Under the pieces are notes generated by a model, which searched no databases, was not told the DNA's origin, and was given only the letters and a program-made list of their open reading frames with translations. From assembly GCA_947072805.1 (NCBI GenBank), contig CAMTJK010000015.1:1-23229 (forward strand): 23,229 nt of DNA, written 5' to 3'. Shown here piece by piece: positions 14,897 through 22,829 of this stretch. A program made the translations under genes and the position numbers. The stretch's first letter is position 1. Each line of letters begins with the position of its first letter. The DNA comes from an uncultured Prevotella sp. (GTDB lineage Bacteria; Bacteroidota; Bacteroidia; Bacteroidales; Bacteroidaceae).

Positions 14897-14935
14897 AAAC
14901 CGATGAAATGGTATTAAATCGCAAAACGCGTAACT

Positions 14936-15073
14936 CGCTGACTATCAGCGCTTCCTATTTGAGATGAAAAACGCCAATTTTCGCGTCGTAGGTTTCAAAT
15001 CGAGGTTTGGATGCCTATTAACACACGTTAAAGTAAAGATTTTTCTAAAAAGTAAATAAATGTTATACGTATT
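14936..15073. repeat. Dispersed repeat, copy 2, with intact left-end hairpin
   Basis: 14940-15073 matches 1-134 at about 93% identity without gaps. Here the left end is complete and forms a perfect hairpin CGCTGA-CTA-TCAGCG (14936-14950). Identity stops after ATGTTATACGTATT in both copies, which marks the right end. Both copies lie in the same orientation upstream of plus-strand genes (surE and the GH115 gene). Confidence 0.85.
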
Positions 15074-15133
15074 ATTTCGCAGTGCGTTTTGTGGTGTGTT
15101 GCGGCTGTTCTTCTTGATAGAAATAAGTCAGTG

Positions 15134-15141
15134 CAAAGGTA
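15134..15141 (-). promoter_or_regulatory. Minus-strand -7-like box facing the repeat
   Basis: TACCTTTG followed by CAC on the minus strand fits TAnnTTTG, with no clear -33. If active it would transcribe leftward through the dispersed repeat and palindrome cluster toward ftsB. No gene starts directly downstream of it. Confidence 0.25.
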
Positions 15142-15234
15142 TGTCGGCCTGCAATATACCCCTTTTTACATGGTTTTGTGTACGGAAATACCATAATTTG
15201 CACGATTTTACCAATTCAAAGGGATGATTATCAT

Positions 15235-15242
15235 TAACTTTG
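15235..15242 (+). promoter_or_regulatory. -7 box upstream of the GH115 gene
   Basis: TAACTTTG fits TAnnTTTG and is followed by GTGCC. No TTTG lies at the required distance, so a regulator may be needed or this is a partial match. Its position argues that translation begins at ATG 15272, not at the in-frame ATG 15224, which would be upstream of the transcript start. Confidence 0.4.
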
Positions 15243-15271
15243 TGCCGACAATTACTAACAAAACCAATCTT

Positions 15272-17821
15272 ATGAACCAGAAAAAATGTTTTCATTCTCT
15301 CTTGAGCGCTGCCTGCATGTGGGTGGTGATGCTGTTTTCGGCTGTTCCGTCGTCGGTAAAAGCTGCCGAGACAGTGTGGTATGATGGCAGCAGCGCCGTT
15401 ACATATAATGTGGAGCGCGGTGTAGAACCCGTTGTTATGACAGCCGTAGAGATGTTTGTCGGCGATATGAAGGCAGTAACCGGCAAGGAAGCCGTGCCTG
15501 CATCTGTCGGCAAGGCATCGGTTGTTGTTGTAGAAGCCGACAAGACAAGTCGCCGCCGGCTGTCGTCATTAAGGTCCGCCGGAGTTCCTTTAGACAAGTT
15601 GATGACGCTTACCGACGGTTTCTACATATCCGTAATAGACGGACAGATAACCGTGGTTGGTGCCAACGGTCGTGGCGCAGCTTACGGTCTGCTTGAACTT
15701 TCGCGTCTTGCCGGTGTCTCGCCGTGGATATGGTGGGGCGATATAGTGCCGCAGCACAGGCAGCGTCTTGTCATCGACAATGATTTCACCAGCTTGCAGG
15801 GTGCTTCTGTAGAATACCGCGGCGTGTTCATCAACGATGAAGACTGGACACTGCGCCCGTGGAGCTACGGCACCTTCGAACCGTCGGAATTCGGACAGAT
15901 AGGTCCGCGCACATACAAGAAGATATTCCAGTTTCTGCTTCGTATGCGTGCCAACGCCATTTGGCCCGGCATGCACACCGGCACAAAGGCATTCTTCCGT
16001 ACTCCAGGAGCCAAGGCTGTGGCTGACAGTTGCGGCATTGCCATCGGCACGTCCCATTGCGAGCCGTTGCTTAGAAACAATGTAGACGAGTGGAACGAGC
16101 GCGAGAGGGGACGCTACAACTATATCACCAACCGTGCCGCCGTGCAGAATTACTGGATAGAGCGATTGAAGGAGGTGAAAGGTTCTGCCGGAGGTAACAT
16201 ATTCACTATAGGCATGCGTGGCATTCACGATGGCTCTATGGAGGGCGTAAAGACAATGAAGGAGAAGCAGGAGGCGCTGCAGACTGTCATTGACGACCAG
16301 CAGATGCTGTTGCAGAAATATATCGGTGACCCTTCAAAGCAGACACAGGTGTTTGTGCCTTACAAGGAGGTACTCGAAATATACGAGCGTGGATTGCGTG
16401 TCCCCGACTATGTAACCCTTATGTGGTGTGACGACAACTACGGATATATGACCCGCCTGTCGGATGCGTCAGAACAGAAGCGCAGTGGCGGTGGCGGAAT
16501 ATATTATCACCTGAGCTATTGGGGAAGACCTCATGACTACATCTGGCTCACCACGACACAGCCCGGACTTGTATATAACGAAATGCGTGAAGCCTATGAC
16601 AACAATGTGAGGAAGATATGGATTGTGAATGTTCACGACATCAAGGTGGCAGGCTACGACCTCGAACTCTTCCTCGACATGGCTTGGAATATCGATTGCG
16701 TTTCAGAATCAACCATCAACGACCACTACCGTGCATGGCTCTGCCGCCAGTTCGGAGACGAGGCAGGCAACCGTCTTTATCCGGTAATGCACGAATTCTT
16801 CCGCCTTTGCGGTATGCGCCGTCCCGAGTTTATGGGATGGGGACAGACCGAGCTCGACAAGCGACTTTATGCCCGCGGATTAAGTCCGGTTACCAACAGC
16901 GAATTTTCTACAGAAGCGTTCGGAAACGAGCTTGACCGCTATCTTGAACGTTATGCCGGCCTGTCCGATGCTGTCTGCGATATAGAAAAATGCCTGCGTC
17001 CGGAGTTGCGCGATGCCTATTTTGCCGCAATAAAGTATCCCGTGCTTTCAGCCGATGCACATGCCCGCAAGATACTCGAGTCGCAGCGTGCCCGCACATT
17101 TGCCAACGGCTCAACCACCAAAGGCATGTTCGATAATAACGATGCCATCTATACAGCCGTGGCACGCAGCCAGAGTGCCTATCAGGAAATTCGCAAGCTC
17201 ACCGAATATTATAACGAGACGATGTCGGGCGGCAAATGGAGACGTTCCATGAACATGCGTCCGCGCGACCTTCCTGTCTTTGCCGCACCCTCGTTGCCCA
17301 CATTGCTCACAGACAAGGAAGTGGCAGAATGGCTCGCCAAGGCTCCGGTAAAAGCTCCTCACAAGCTCAAAGCCGAGGGTGTTGTGGCTCGTAACGCCAG
17401 TGACTATCAGCAGGCATCGCCAGATGTGAAGAAGATACAGATGCTTGGTCACAGCATGAATGCCGTGTCTGTGCCTAAGGGCTCTTCCGTTACTTACCGT
17501 TTCAAGGCTCCAAAGGCTGGCAAGGCAGTACTTCGCACTGCAATGATACCCACCCAACCCAACGACAAGGGAGACATCCGCTACAGTGTAAGCATAGACG
17601 GAGGCGAGCCGAATGTGATATCGCTGAAAGAGAAGTTCCGTTCGGAGGGATGGAAAATCAACGTAATGCGTGGTCAGGCAGTGAAGACAACAGCAGTGGA
17701 ACTCTCAGAAGGAGAGCACACACTCACTATTACGGCTCTTGACAACCATATTGTAGCAGACCAATGGATGATTGATTATAAAGCAGATCGCAAATTCTAT
17801 CTGTTCCCGATAGAATATTAG
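15272..17821 (+). CDS. Secreted glycoside hydrolase family 115 (alpha-glucuronidase)
   Basis: GH115 enzymes remove (4-O-methyl-)glucuronic acid from internal xylose residues of glucuronoxylan. From ATG 15272 it has 849 residues, full length for the family. A signal peptide covers about 1-30, with likely cleavage after SSVKA. An N-terminal alpha/beta domain follows to about 170. The catalytic barrel then carries EYRGVFINDED (about 181), NAIWPGMHTG (about 228), FTIGMRGIHDG (about 310), VPYKEVLEIYERGL (about 362), MWCDDNYGY (about 383), YYHLSYWGRPHDYIWL (about 411) and IVNVHDIKVAGYD (about 450). A beta-rich C-terminal domain occupies about 704-849. No SusC/SusD, sigma/anti-sigma or hybrid two-component gene adjoins it. 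Catalytic residues were not assigned. The alternative ATG 15224 adds 16 residues and is disfavoured. Confidence 0.92.
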   Translation: MNQKKCFHSLLSAACMWVVMLFSAVPSSVKAAETVWYDGSSAVTYNVERGVEPVVMTAVEMFVGDMKAVTGKEAVPASVGKASVVVVEADKTSRRRLSSLRSAGVPLDKLMTLTDGFYISVIDGQITVVGANGRGAAYGLLELSRLAGVSPWIWWGDIVPQHRQRLVIDNDFTSLQGASVEYRGVFINDEDWTLRPWSYGTFEPSEFGQIGPRTYKKIFQFLLRMRANAIWPGMHTGTKAFFRTPGAKAVADSCGIAIGTSHCEPLLRNNVDEWNERERGRYNYITNRAAVQNYWIERLKEVKGSAGGNIFTIGMRGIHDGSMEGVKTMKEKQEALQTVIDDQQMLLQKYIGDPSKQTQVFVPYKEVLEIYERGLRVPDYVTLMWCDDNYGYMTRLSDASEQKRSGGGGIYYHLSYWGRPHDYIWLTTTQPGLVYNEMREAYDNNVRKIWIVNVHDIKVAGYDLELFLDMAWNIDCVSESTINDHYRAWLCRQFGDEAGNRLYPVMHEFFRLCGMRRPEFMGWGQTELDKRLYARGLSPVTNSEFSTEAFGNELDRYLERYAGLSDAVCDIEKCLRPELRDAYFAAIKYPVLSADAHARKILESQRARTFANGSTTKGMFDNNDAIYTAVARSQSAYQEIRKLTEYYNETMSGGKWRRSMNMRPRDLPVFAAPSLPTLLTDKEVAEWLAKAPVKAPHKLKAEGVVARNASDYQQASPDVKKIQMLGHSMNAVSVPKGSSVTYRFKAPKAGKAVLRTAMIPTQPNDKGDIRYSVSIDGGEPNVISLKEKFRSEGWKINVMRGQAVKTTAVELSEGEHTLTITALDNHIVADQWMIDYKADRKFYLFPIEY

Positions 17822-17870
17822 TATGGTGTATTGCTGTCCGTTGTGGCAGCATGGCGTCAAGATGATGCTG

Positions 17871-18656
17871 TCAGATTACGGCGTGATGGAGCAATGCCTT
17901 CATCACGCCGTCGTCGTCTACAGACGCCGTTATGTAGTCGGCTGCGGCTTTCACGTCTTCTCCTGCATTGCCCATAGCCACGCCTATGCCGGCCTTGCGT
18001 ATGATGCTTATGTCGTTGCCGCCGTCTCCGAAAGCCATCGTCTCCGCAATGTCAAGCCCCAGATGTGCAGCCATGGCTTCAAGTCCTTTGCCTTTGTCGG
18101 CCTCCACAGATGTTATATCGGTAAATTCCGGATGCCATCGCGCCGAGCCGCTGCCCGTTGTCTGTGCCATCAGCGCCTGTTCGTGGCTTGCAGGAAAGAA
18201 CGACGTTATCTGCAGCACGTTGCCGGCGATTATGTCGGCAGCAGGTTTCTTCATATCGATATTGTCCACGTTCAGTTCTTCACGGAACACCCTGTCTACC
18301 GTTTCCTTGTGATTGCCGTAAACGGCAAGTCCCCTGTCGCCTGCCACAATACATGGATAGTCGTACTTGTCGGCATCGTCAAGCATCACCTTTACGTCGG
18401 TCTTGCCGATGGGGGTGCATCTCACTACATCTCCGTTTACAAAACAGTAGGCTCCGTTGGTGGTTATGTATCCGTCTATCAGGTGTTCTATTGCCTTCAG
18501 ATTTGTTATTATCTGTATAGGTCTGCCTGTAGAGATGAACACCTTTACGCCTTTGCTTTTTGCCTGTTCGAGTGCTTTCACCGTGGAGAGCGGTATTTCG
18601 TGTGTCTTCAGACTGCACAGCGTGCCGTCGATGTCAAAGAATAAGCTGCGAATCAT
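17871..18656 (-). CDS. Cof-type HAD-IIB family phosphatase
   Basis: This 261-residue cytoplasmic phosphatase has all four HAD motifs: FDIDGT at 7-12 (nucleophile Asp8, acid/base Asp10), FISTGRP at 40-46, Lys188 in DKGKGL and GDGGND at 210-215. The C2-type cap lies between about 85 and 180, as in the Cof/YbiV group, which hydrolyses sugar phosphates and other small phosphorylated metabolites. The substrate is not visible. It lies 21 nt downstream of the SLC13 transporter gene on the same strand, so cotranscription is likely. It is convergent with the GH115 gene, 49 bp away, where a weak bulged hairpin (17832-17851) could contribute to termination. Confidence 0.92.
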   Translation of the reverse strand: MIRSLFFDIDGTLCSLKTHEIPLSTVKALEQAKSKGVKVFISTGRPIQIITNLKAIEHLIDGYITTNGAYCFVNGDVVRCTPIGKTDVKVMLDDADKYDYPCIVAGDRGLAVYGNHKETVDRVFREELNVDNIDMKKPAADIIAGNVLQITSFFPASHEQALMAQTTGSGSARWHPEFTDITSVEADKGKGLEAMAAHLGLDIAETMAFGDGGNDISIIRKAGIGVAMGNAGEDVKAAADYITASVDDDGVMKALLHHAVI

Positions 18657-18677
18657 TGTTAGTGGAGTTCGTTTCTG

Positions 18678-20513
18678 TCAGAATGGGAATATCAGCGGTA
18701 GTACAAGCGTCATGACAATGCCCATGATGAGTTGCAGCGGCAGTCCTACCTTTACGTAATCGGCAAATCTGTATTCTCCGGCGTGCATTACCAGTGCGTT
18801 TGGCGGAGTGGAGAATGGCGATGCGAAGCACATGCTTGCTCCGAGAGTTACGGCAAACAGCATGGGGTAGGGGCTTACGCCTATTTCCAGTGCCGATGTC
18901 ATGGCTATCGGTGCCATCAGTACGGCAGTTGCCGTGTTGCTTATGAACATTGTGAGCAGTGATGTGGTGAAATATATTCCGGCAAGAAGCACGGTAGGTC
19001 CCATTGTTCCGAGCGATTCTACAAGCGAATGTGATATCATAGCCGATGTGCCGGTCTTTTCGAGAGCCGTAGACATTGGCATCATTGCTGCTATCAGCAC
19101 AATGCTTTCCCAGTTGATGGTCTTGTAGGCTGCTTCCACGTTGCGGAAACATCCGCTCAGCACCATCAGCAGTCCGGCAAGCATCACTGCCGTGACGGGG
19201 GCTACCGGGATAAAGTCGAACACCATCAGAGCTACCATTGCCACCATTATCACGGCGGCCAGCGGTGCTCGGTAGTTGAGCGTCACTTTCTGTGCCTGTT
19301 CTTCCGGCTGTCCCAGCACCACCCAGTCAGTTTCCTCGTCGTCGAGCTTGGCAATGTTGGTCCATTTGCCTTGTACGAGCAGCACGTCGCCCGAGCACAG
19401 CTTGCAGTCGGTGAGGGCGTTCATTATGTAGTTGTTGTTGCGCTTTATGCCGAGCACGTTTATGTCGTATTTTTCACGGAATCCGGAGTTCTTCAGCAGT
19501 GTTCCGATGAGGCGTGATGTAGGCACGAGCACTATTTCCGCTATGCCTATGTCGTAGAAGTCCATGCTTGTGGAGTCGAGTTGTTCAAGGTTGTTTCCTT
19601 CGGCAAAGTTGTCCATTGCCGTCGTTTCGCCTGTCAGATATATTATGTCGCCTACTCTCAGTATGCTGTCGGGAGCGGCAAGGCTTTGCCTTACGTTGCG
19701 TATCAGTCCGCTTCTGTCTGCCTTTTCGCTTCTTATCTCCAGTATTGTCAGTCCGTATCGTCCGCGCAGGTTCAGTTCCGCCACCGTCTTTCCCTTTACT
19801 TTCGATTTTGATGTTATCTTGTAGCGGCGCATACCGTTTTCCAGACAATATTCCGCCACCAGTTCGTCGAGTGTCTTTCCGCTTCCCTTGGCTTTCTTTT
19901 CACCCGTACCGTTATTCTTGTAGAGAAACCATCGTGTGAGCGGCAGCAGTACGACAATGCCCACCACGATGCTTATCAAGCCCACGGGGAAGAAGGAGAA
20001 GAATCCGAGCGGTTCGAATCCGGCGTCGGTCAGCGACTTCTGTATTACGAGGTTGGGTGGCGTACCGATGAGTGTCAGCATACCGCCGAGGCTGCTTGCG
20101 AAGGCCAGCGGCATGAGAAGTCTGCCCGGACGTATGCCTGCCTGTGCCGCCATGCTCACCACGATGGGCATCATGAGTGCCACGGTGCCTGTATTGCTGA
20201 TGAAGGCGCCGATTATGGCTGTTACTATCATTACGAGCAGAAACATCCTTATGTCGTTGCCGGCAGCCAGCTTCATTATTTTCTGACTTACGGCTTTGGC
20301 GAGTCCCGTCTGCAGTATCGCTCCGCCGACAACAAACAGTCCGACCATCATTATCACCACGGTAGACGAGAATCCCGACAATGCCTCTTCGGGCGTGAGT
20401 ATTCCGAGGAGAAGCATGGCGCAGAGAGCGCAAAGCGCGACGATGTCGGAGCGTACCTTGCCCACTATGAAGAGTATGACGGTTGTGATGAGTATTATTA
20501 TCGTTGCAATCAT
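18678..20513 (-). CDS. SLC13/DASS-family transporter with two RCK_C (TrkA-C) domains
   Basis: From ATG 20513 the protein has 611 residues. It is probably a sodium-coupled anion symporter of the CitT/SAC1 type, transporting dicarboxylate, sulfate or similar. Two homologous membrane halves of about five or six helices each carry the conserved ion-binding signatures: SNTGT at about 106-110 with LIGTPPN at about 148-154 in the first, SNTAT at about 525-529 with FSTPPN in the second. The central soluble stretch (about 205-390) contains two RCK_C-like units (VAELNLRGRYGLTILEIRS with VGDIIYLTG, and KYDINVLGIKRN with SGDVLLVQG), usual in this subfamily. The frame extends to a TTG at 20573 overlapping the upstream gene. 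ATG 20513 is preferred because it starts directly at the first helix. The substrate is not determinable. Confidence 0.9.
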   Translation of the reverse strand: MIATIIILITTVILFIVGKVRSDIVALCALCAMLLLGILTPEEALSGFSSTVVIMMVGLFVVGGAILQTGLAKAVSQKIMKLAAGNDIRMFLLVMIVTAIIGAFISNTGTVALMMPIVVSMAAQAGIRPGRLLMPLAFASSLGGMLTLIGTPPNLVIQKSLTDAGFEPLGFFSFFPVGLISIVVGIVVLLPLTRWFLYKNNGTGEKKAKGSGKTLDELVAEYCLENGMRRYKITSKSKVKGKTVAELNLRGRYGLTILEIRSEKADRSGLIRNVRQSLAAPDSILRVGDIIYLTGETTAMDNFAEGNNLEQLDSTSMDFYDIGIAEIVLVPTSRLIGTLLKNSGFREKYDINVLGIKRNNNYIMNALTDCKLCSGDVLLVQGKWTNIAKLDDEETDWVVLGQPEEQAQKVTLNYRAPLAAVIMVAMVALMVFDFIPVAPVTAVMLAGLLMVLSGCFRNVEAAYKTINWESIVLIAAMMPMSTALEKTGTSAMISHSLVESLGTMGPTVLLAGIYFTTSLLTMFISNTATAVLMAPIAMTSALEIGVSPYPMLFAVTLGASMCFASPFSTPPNALVMHAGEYRFADYVKVGLPLQLIMGIVMTLVLPLIFPF

Positions 20514-20565
20514 AGGCTGATGGGATGTTGATATGAAAATGAAAATATGCCTGTCTGTAAGCCTT

Positions 20566-21372
20566 TCAGTCAAAATAGCTTCTTCCTGAAGTCATAAGGA
20601 AGGGCTTTATCTTGGAGTACGGCACGGTGAAGGTGGGTGCTCCGGCTGCATAATAGCTTATTTCGTACGGCTGGTAGATAAAGGTGACACCTTTTGCAGT
20701 TATGTAAGGTTCGCTGACGGGTCGTGGCAGGTTCTCTAAGTCGTCGCAAACTATGAGTTCTTCGTTCAGTTCCTCATCGTTGATGGGTTCACCTTTATAT
20801 TCGGAGAAGTAATCCCTCAAGCCCTCTTTCAGCAGTTCGTTAAACTCCGTAAGCTGTGTGCTCTTCATTACCGAGTAGCCGAAGCGTCGTCCGTCCGTCT
20901 TGCGGAATGTCACACCTTTGTCGCTGTACATGCCGTGGGCGCCGCCCATATAGTTTGATTGTGAGACAATGTAGGTTACGTACTTCTTTGTCTCGTCGCC
21001 TTTCTTTATTTCGCAAGTCGAGAAGTTTGTTCCGGTACTCTCTCCACAGTAGTCTTTTAAGTCCTCGACATTAGTGCTAAATATCTTTTCGCCGTATGTC
21101 TTAATGAGCGAGTCGCCATTTTCCAGTGGTCCGTTGTATGTGCCGCCCAGCTCTTCGCTTATAAATTCTCTCACGCTGTTGGCTACTATGCTGTTGTTGT
21201 CGGTGGGGTAGTCTGCAATGATGGTCGTTTCGAATATCTCGCTCTTCTTTTCATACTTCAGTGTATCGGTGGCGAGGTTGGTGTCTGCCGTTGTGTCGTG
21301 TGCGGTGCTCTGTCTGTTGCAGGCAGAGAGAATGATGATTGCTGTTGCTGATGCCAGAAATATATTTTTCAT
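20566..21372 (-). CDS. DUF3298-containing lipoprotein (RsiV-like C-terminal fold)
   Basis: The 268-residue protein has a lipoprotein signal peptide; the lipobox LSAC puts the lipidated Cys at 18. A Thr/Asp-rich linker follows. The N-terminal part (about 45-135) fits the DUF4163/PdaC-like region. The C-terminal part is DUF3298: SNYMGGAHGMYS at 139-150, and FIYQPYEISYYAAGAPTFTVPYSKIKPFL at 231-259, read here as two adjoining blocks (231-245 and 246-259). Related domains occur in the lysozyme-binding anti-sigma factor RsiV and in PdaC, but there is no transmembrane or anti-sigma segment here, so a ligand-binding or envelope role is only inferred. It precedes the SLC13 gene by 52 nt. Confidence 0.88.
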   Translation of the reverse strand: MKNIFLASATAIIILSACNRQSTAHDTTADTNLATDTLKYEKKSEIFETTIIADYPTDNNSIVANSVREFISEELGGTYNGPLENGDSLIKTYGEKIFSTNVEDLKDYCGESTGTNFSTCEIKKGDETKKYVTYIVSQSNYMGGAHGMYSDKGVTFRKTDGRRFGYSVMKSTQLTEFNELLKEGLRDYFSEYKGEPINDEELNEELIVCDDLENLPRPVSEPYITAKGVTFIYQPYEISYYAAGAPTFTVPYSKIKPFLMTSGRSYFD

Positions 21373-21437
21373 AATGATGATAGTTGAATGTATGTAAGTT
21401 GTTATGATAAAACAGCCGTTGTGTACAGTGAAAAAAT

Positions 21438-21534
21438 ATCACCCGTTTGCAGAAGTCATTTCTTCATTTTGTCCGTATCAAAGAATGTTCTTGTCGCGGA
21501 CAGATAGAAGAATCTGTCCCTGCAAACGGGTGAT
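21438..21534 (-). terminator. Large structured terminator-like element downstream of pgk
   Basis: A perfect 15-bp inverted repeat closes this 97-nt element: ATCACCCGTTTGCAG (21438-21452) and its reverse complement (21520-21534). On the minus strand the 3' arm is followed directly by ATTTTTT (21437-21431), as in an intrinsic terminator for pgk. Nested inside are a perfect 8-bp hairpin (21498-21519, GGACAGAT/ATCTGTCC, 6-nt loop), AAGAA/TTCTT (21481-21492) and GAAG/CTTC (21452-21465, sharing base 21452 with the left arm). This is much larger than a simple terminator and could be a multi-branched RNA or a small inverted-repeat element. No ORF occupies it. Confidence 0.6.
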
Positions 21535-21578
21535 TCCTATTGTCTTTACGGCCTGTCTTGTTTCAGCCGTGTGTTATG

Positions 21579-22829
21579 TTATTCGCCTTTGATGGCAGCC
21601 ACTCCCGGCAGAATCTTGCCTTCGATGGCTTCGAGCAGTGCGCCTCCACCTGTAGAGATGTAGCTAACCTTGTCTGCCATGCCGAATTTGTTGATACATG
21701 CAACAGAGTCGCCTCCGCCGATGAGCGAGAATGCTCCGTTGGCTGTGGCTTTGGCAATGGCTTCTGCGATAGCTCTTGAACCATCGGTGAAGTTGTCAAA
21801 CTCGAACACTCCTGCGGGACCGTTCCACAGAATGGTTTTTGCGTCTTCGATGGCAGCGGCAAAAGCCTTTCTTGTTACAGGACCGGCGTCCATGCCTTCC
21901 CATCCTTCGGGTATGTCGTTAGACGGGCATACCTGTGTGTTGGCGTTGTTTGAGAAGTCGTCGGCTGCCACACAGTCGGTGCCGAGCACGAGATTTACGC
22001 CGTTTTCCTTGGCTTTCTTCATCACGTCGAGAGCCACATCCAGCTTGTCGTTCTCGCAAATGGACTTGCCAATGTTACCGCCTTGTGCCTTGGCGAATGT
22101 ATATGTCATGCCACCGCAGAGGATGAGGTTGTCCACCTTGCCGAGCAGGTTTTCGATGATGCCGATTTTTGTAGATACTTTAGAGCCGCCCATTATTGCG
22201 GTAAACGGACGCTTGATGTTGCTCAATACGTTGTCTACAGCCTTCACTTCCTTCTCCATCAGATAGCCGAGCATCTTGTTGTCGGCATCGAAGTAGTCGG
22301 CTATTACGGCTGTTGAGGCGTGCTTGCGGTGAGCTGTACCGAAGGCGTCCATAACGTAGCAGTCGGCATAGCTTGCCAATTTCTTTGCGAAGTCCTTCTG
22401 GCGGCCTTTCATTTCCTTCTTAGCCTCGTCATATTCGGGAGTGCCTTTTTCCACACCTACGGGCTTGCCTTCCTCTTCGGGATAGTAGCGGAGGTTTTCG
22501 AGCAGCAGAGCCTCACCCGGCTTCAGTGCTGCAGCAGCCTCGTCGGCATTGGCGCAATCGGCAGCGAACTTCACATCGACGCCGAGAGCTTCCGATACGT
22601 TTTTCACAATCTGCGAGAGCGAAAGCTCAGGCTTAACCTTGCCTTTGGGCTTACCCATGTGGCTCATCATGATGAGCGAACCTCCGTCGGAGAGAACCTT
22701 CTTCAGCGTAGGGAGCGCTCCGCGGATGCGGGTGTCGTCGGTTACGTTACCATTTTCATCGAGTGGAACGTTGAAATCCACGCGAACGATTGCCTTCTTG
22801 CCGGCAAAGTTGAATTGTTCGATATTCAT
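21579..22829 (-). CDS. pgk: Phosphoglycerate kinase
   Basis: Pgk transfers phosphate from 1,3-bisphosphoglycerate to ADP in glycolysis. The 416-residue length is normal. The N-terminal domain shows VRVDFNVPLDENGNV from about 16, DDTRIRGALPTL, SHMGKPKG, LLENLRYYPEE and DAFGTAHRKHAS. The hinge and C-terminal nucleotide domain show AIMGGSKVSTKIGIIENLL, LILCGGMTYTFAKAQG, WNGPAGVFEFDNF and GGGDSVACINKFG, with an intact C-terminus. No truncation or missing motif is seen. It is apparently monocistronic: a -7 box lies about 85 nt upstream, and a large hairpin element with a T run follows 45 nt after the stop. Confidence 0.97.
   Translation of the reverse strand: MNIEQFNFAGKKAIVRVDFNVPLDENGNVTDDTRIRGALPTLKKVLSDGGSLIMMSHMGKPKGKVKPELSLSQIVKNVSEALGVDVKFAADCANADEAAAALKPGEALLLENLRYYPEEEGKPVGVEKGTPEYDEAKKEMKGRQKDFAKKLASYADCYVMDAFGTAHRKHASTAVIADYFDADNKMLGYLMEKEVKAVDNVLSNIKRPFTAIMGGSKVSTKIGIIENLLGKVDNLILCGGMTYTFAKAQGGNIGKSICENDKLDVALDVMKKAKENGVNLVLGTDCVAADDFSNNANTQVCPSNDIPEGWEGMDAGPVTRKAFAAAIEDAKTILWNGPAGVFEFDNFTDGSRAIAEAIAKATANGAFSLIGGGDSVACINKFGMADKVSYISTGGGALLEAIEGKILPGVAAIKGE

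Noticed and set aside
14767..15073. CRISPR array
   Set aside because: There are no regularly spaced direct repeats with unique spacers; the repetitiveness is palindromic and no cas gene is nearby.
15590..16228. Minus-strand 212-residue open frame inside GH115
   Set aside because: Antisense to a clearly conserved enzyme; no recognisable domain.
17832..17851. Bulged hairpin between GH115 and the HAD gene
   Set aside because: Short stem with a bulged T and no T tract on either side; mentioned only as a weak possibility with the HAD gene.
17823..18644. Plus-strand 273-residue open frame
   Set aside because: Exactly antisense to the HAD phosphatase, which has all catalytic motifs; His/Tyr/Cys-rich composition is typical of a shadow frame.
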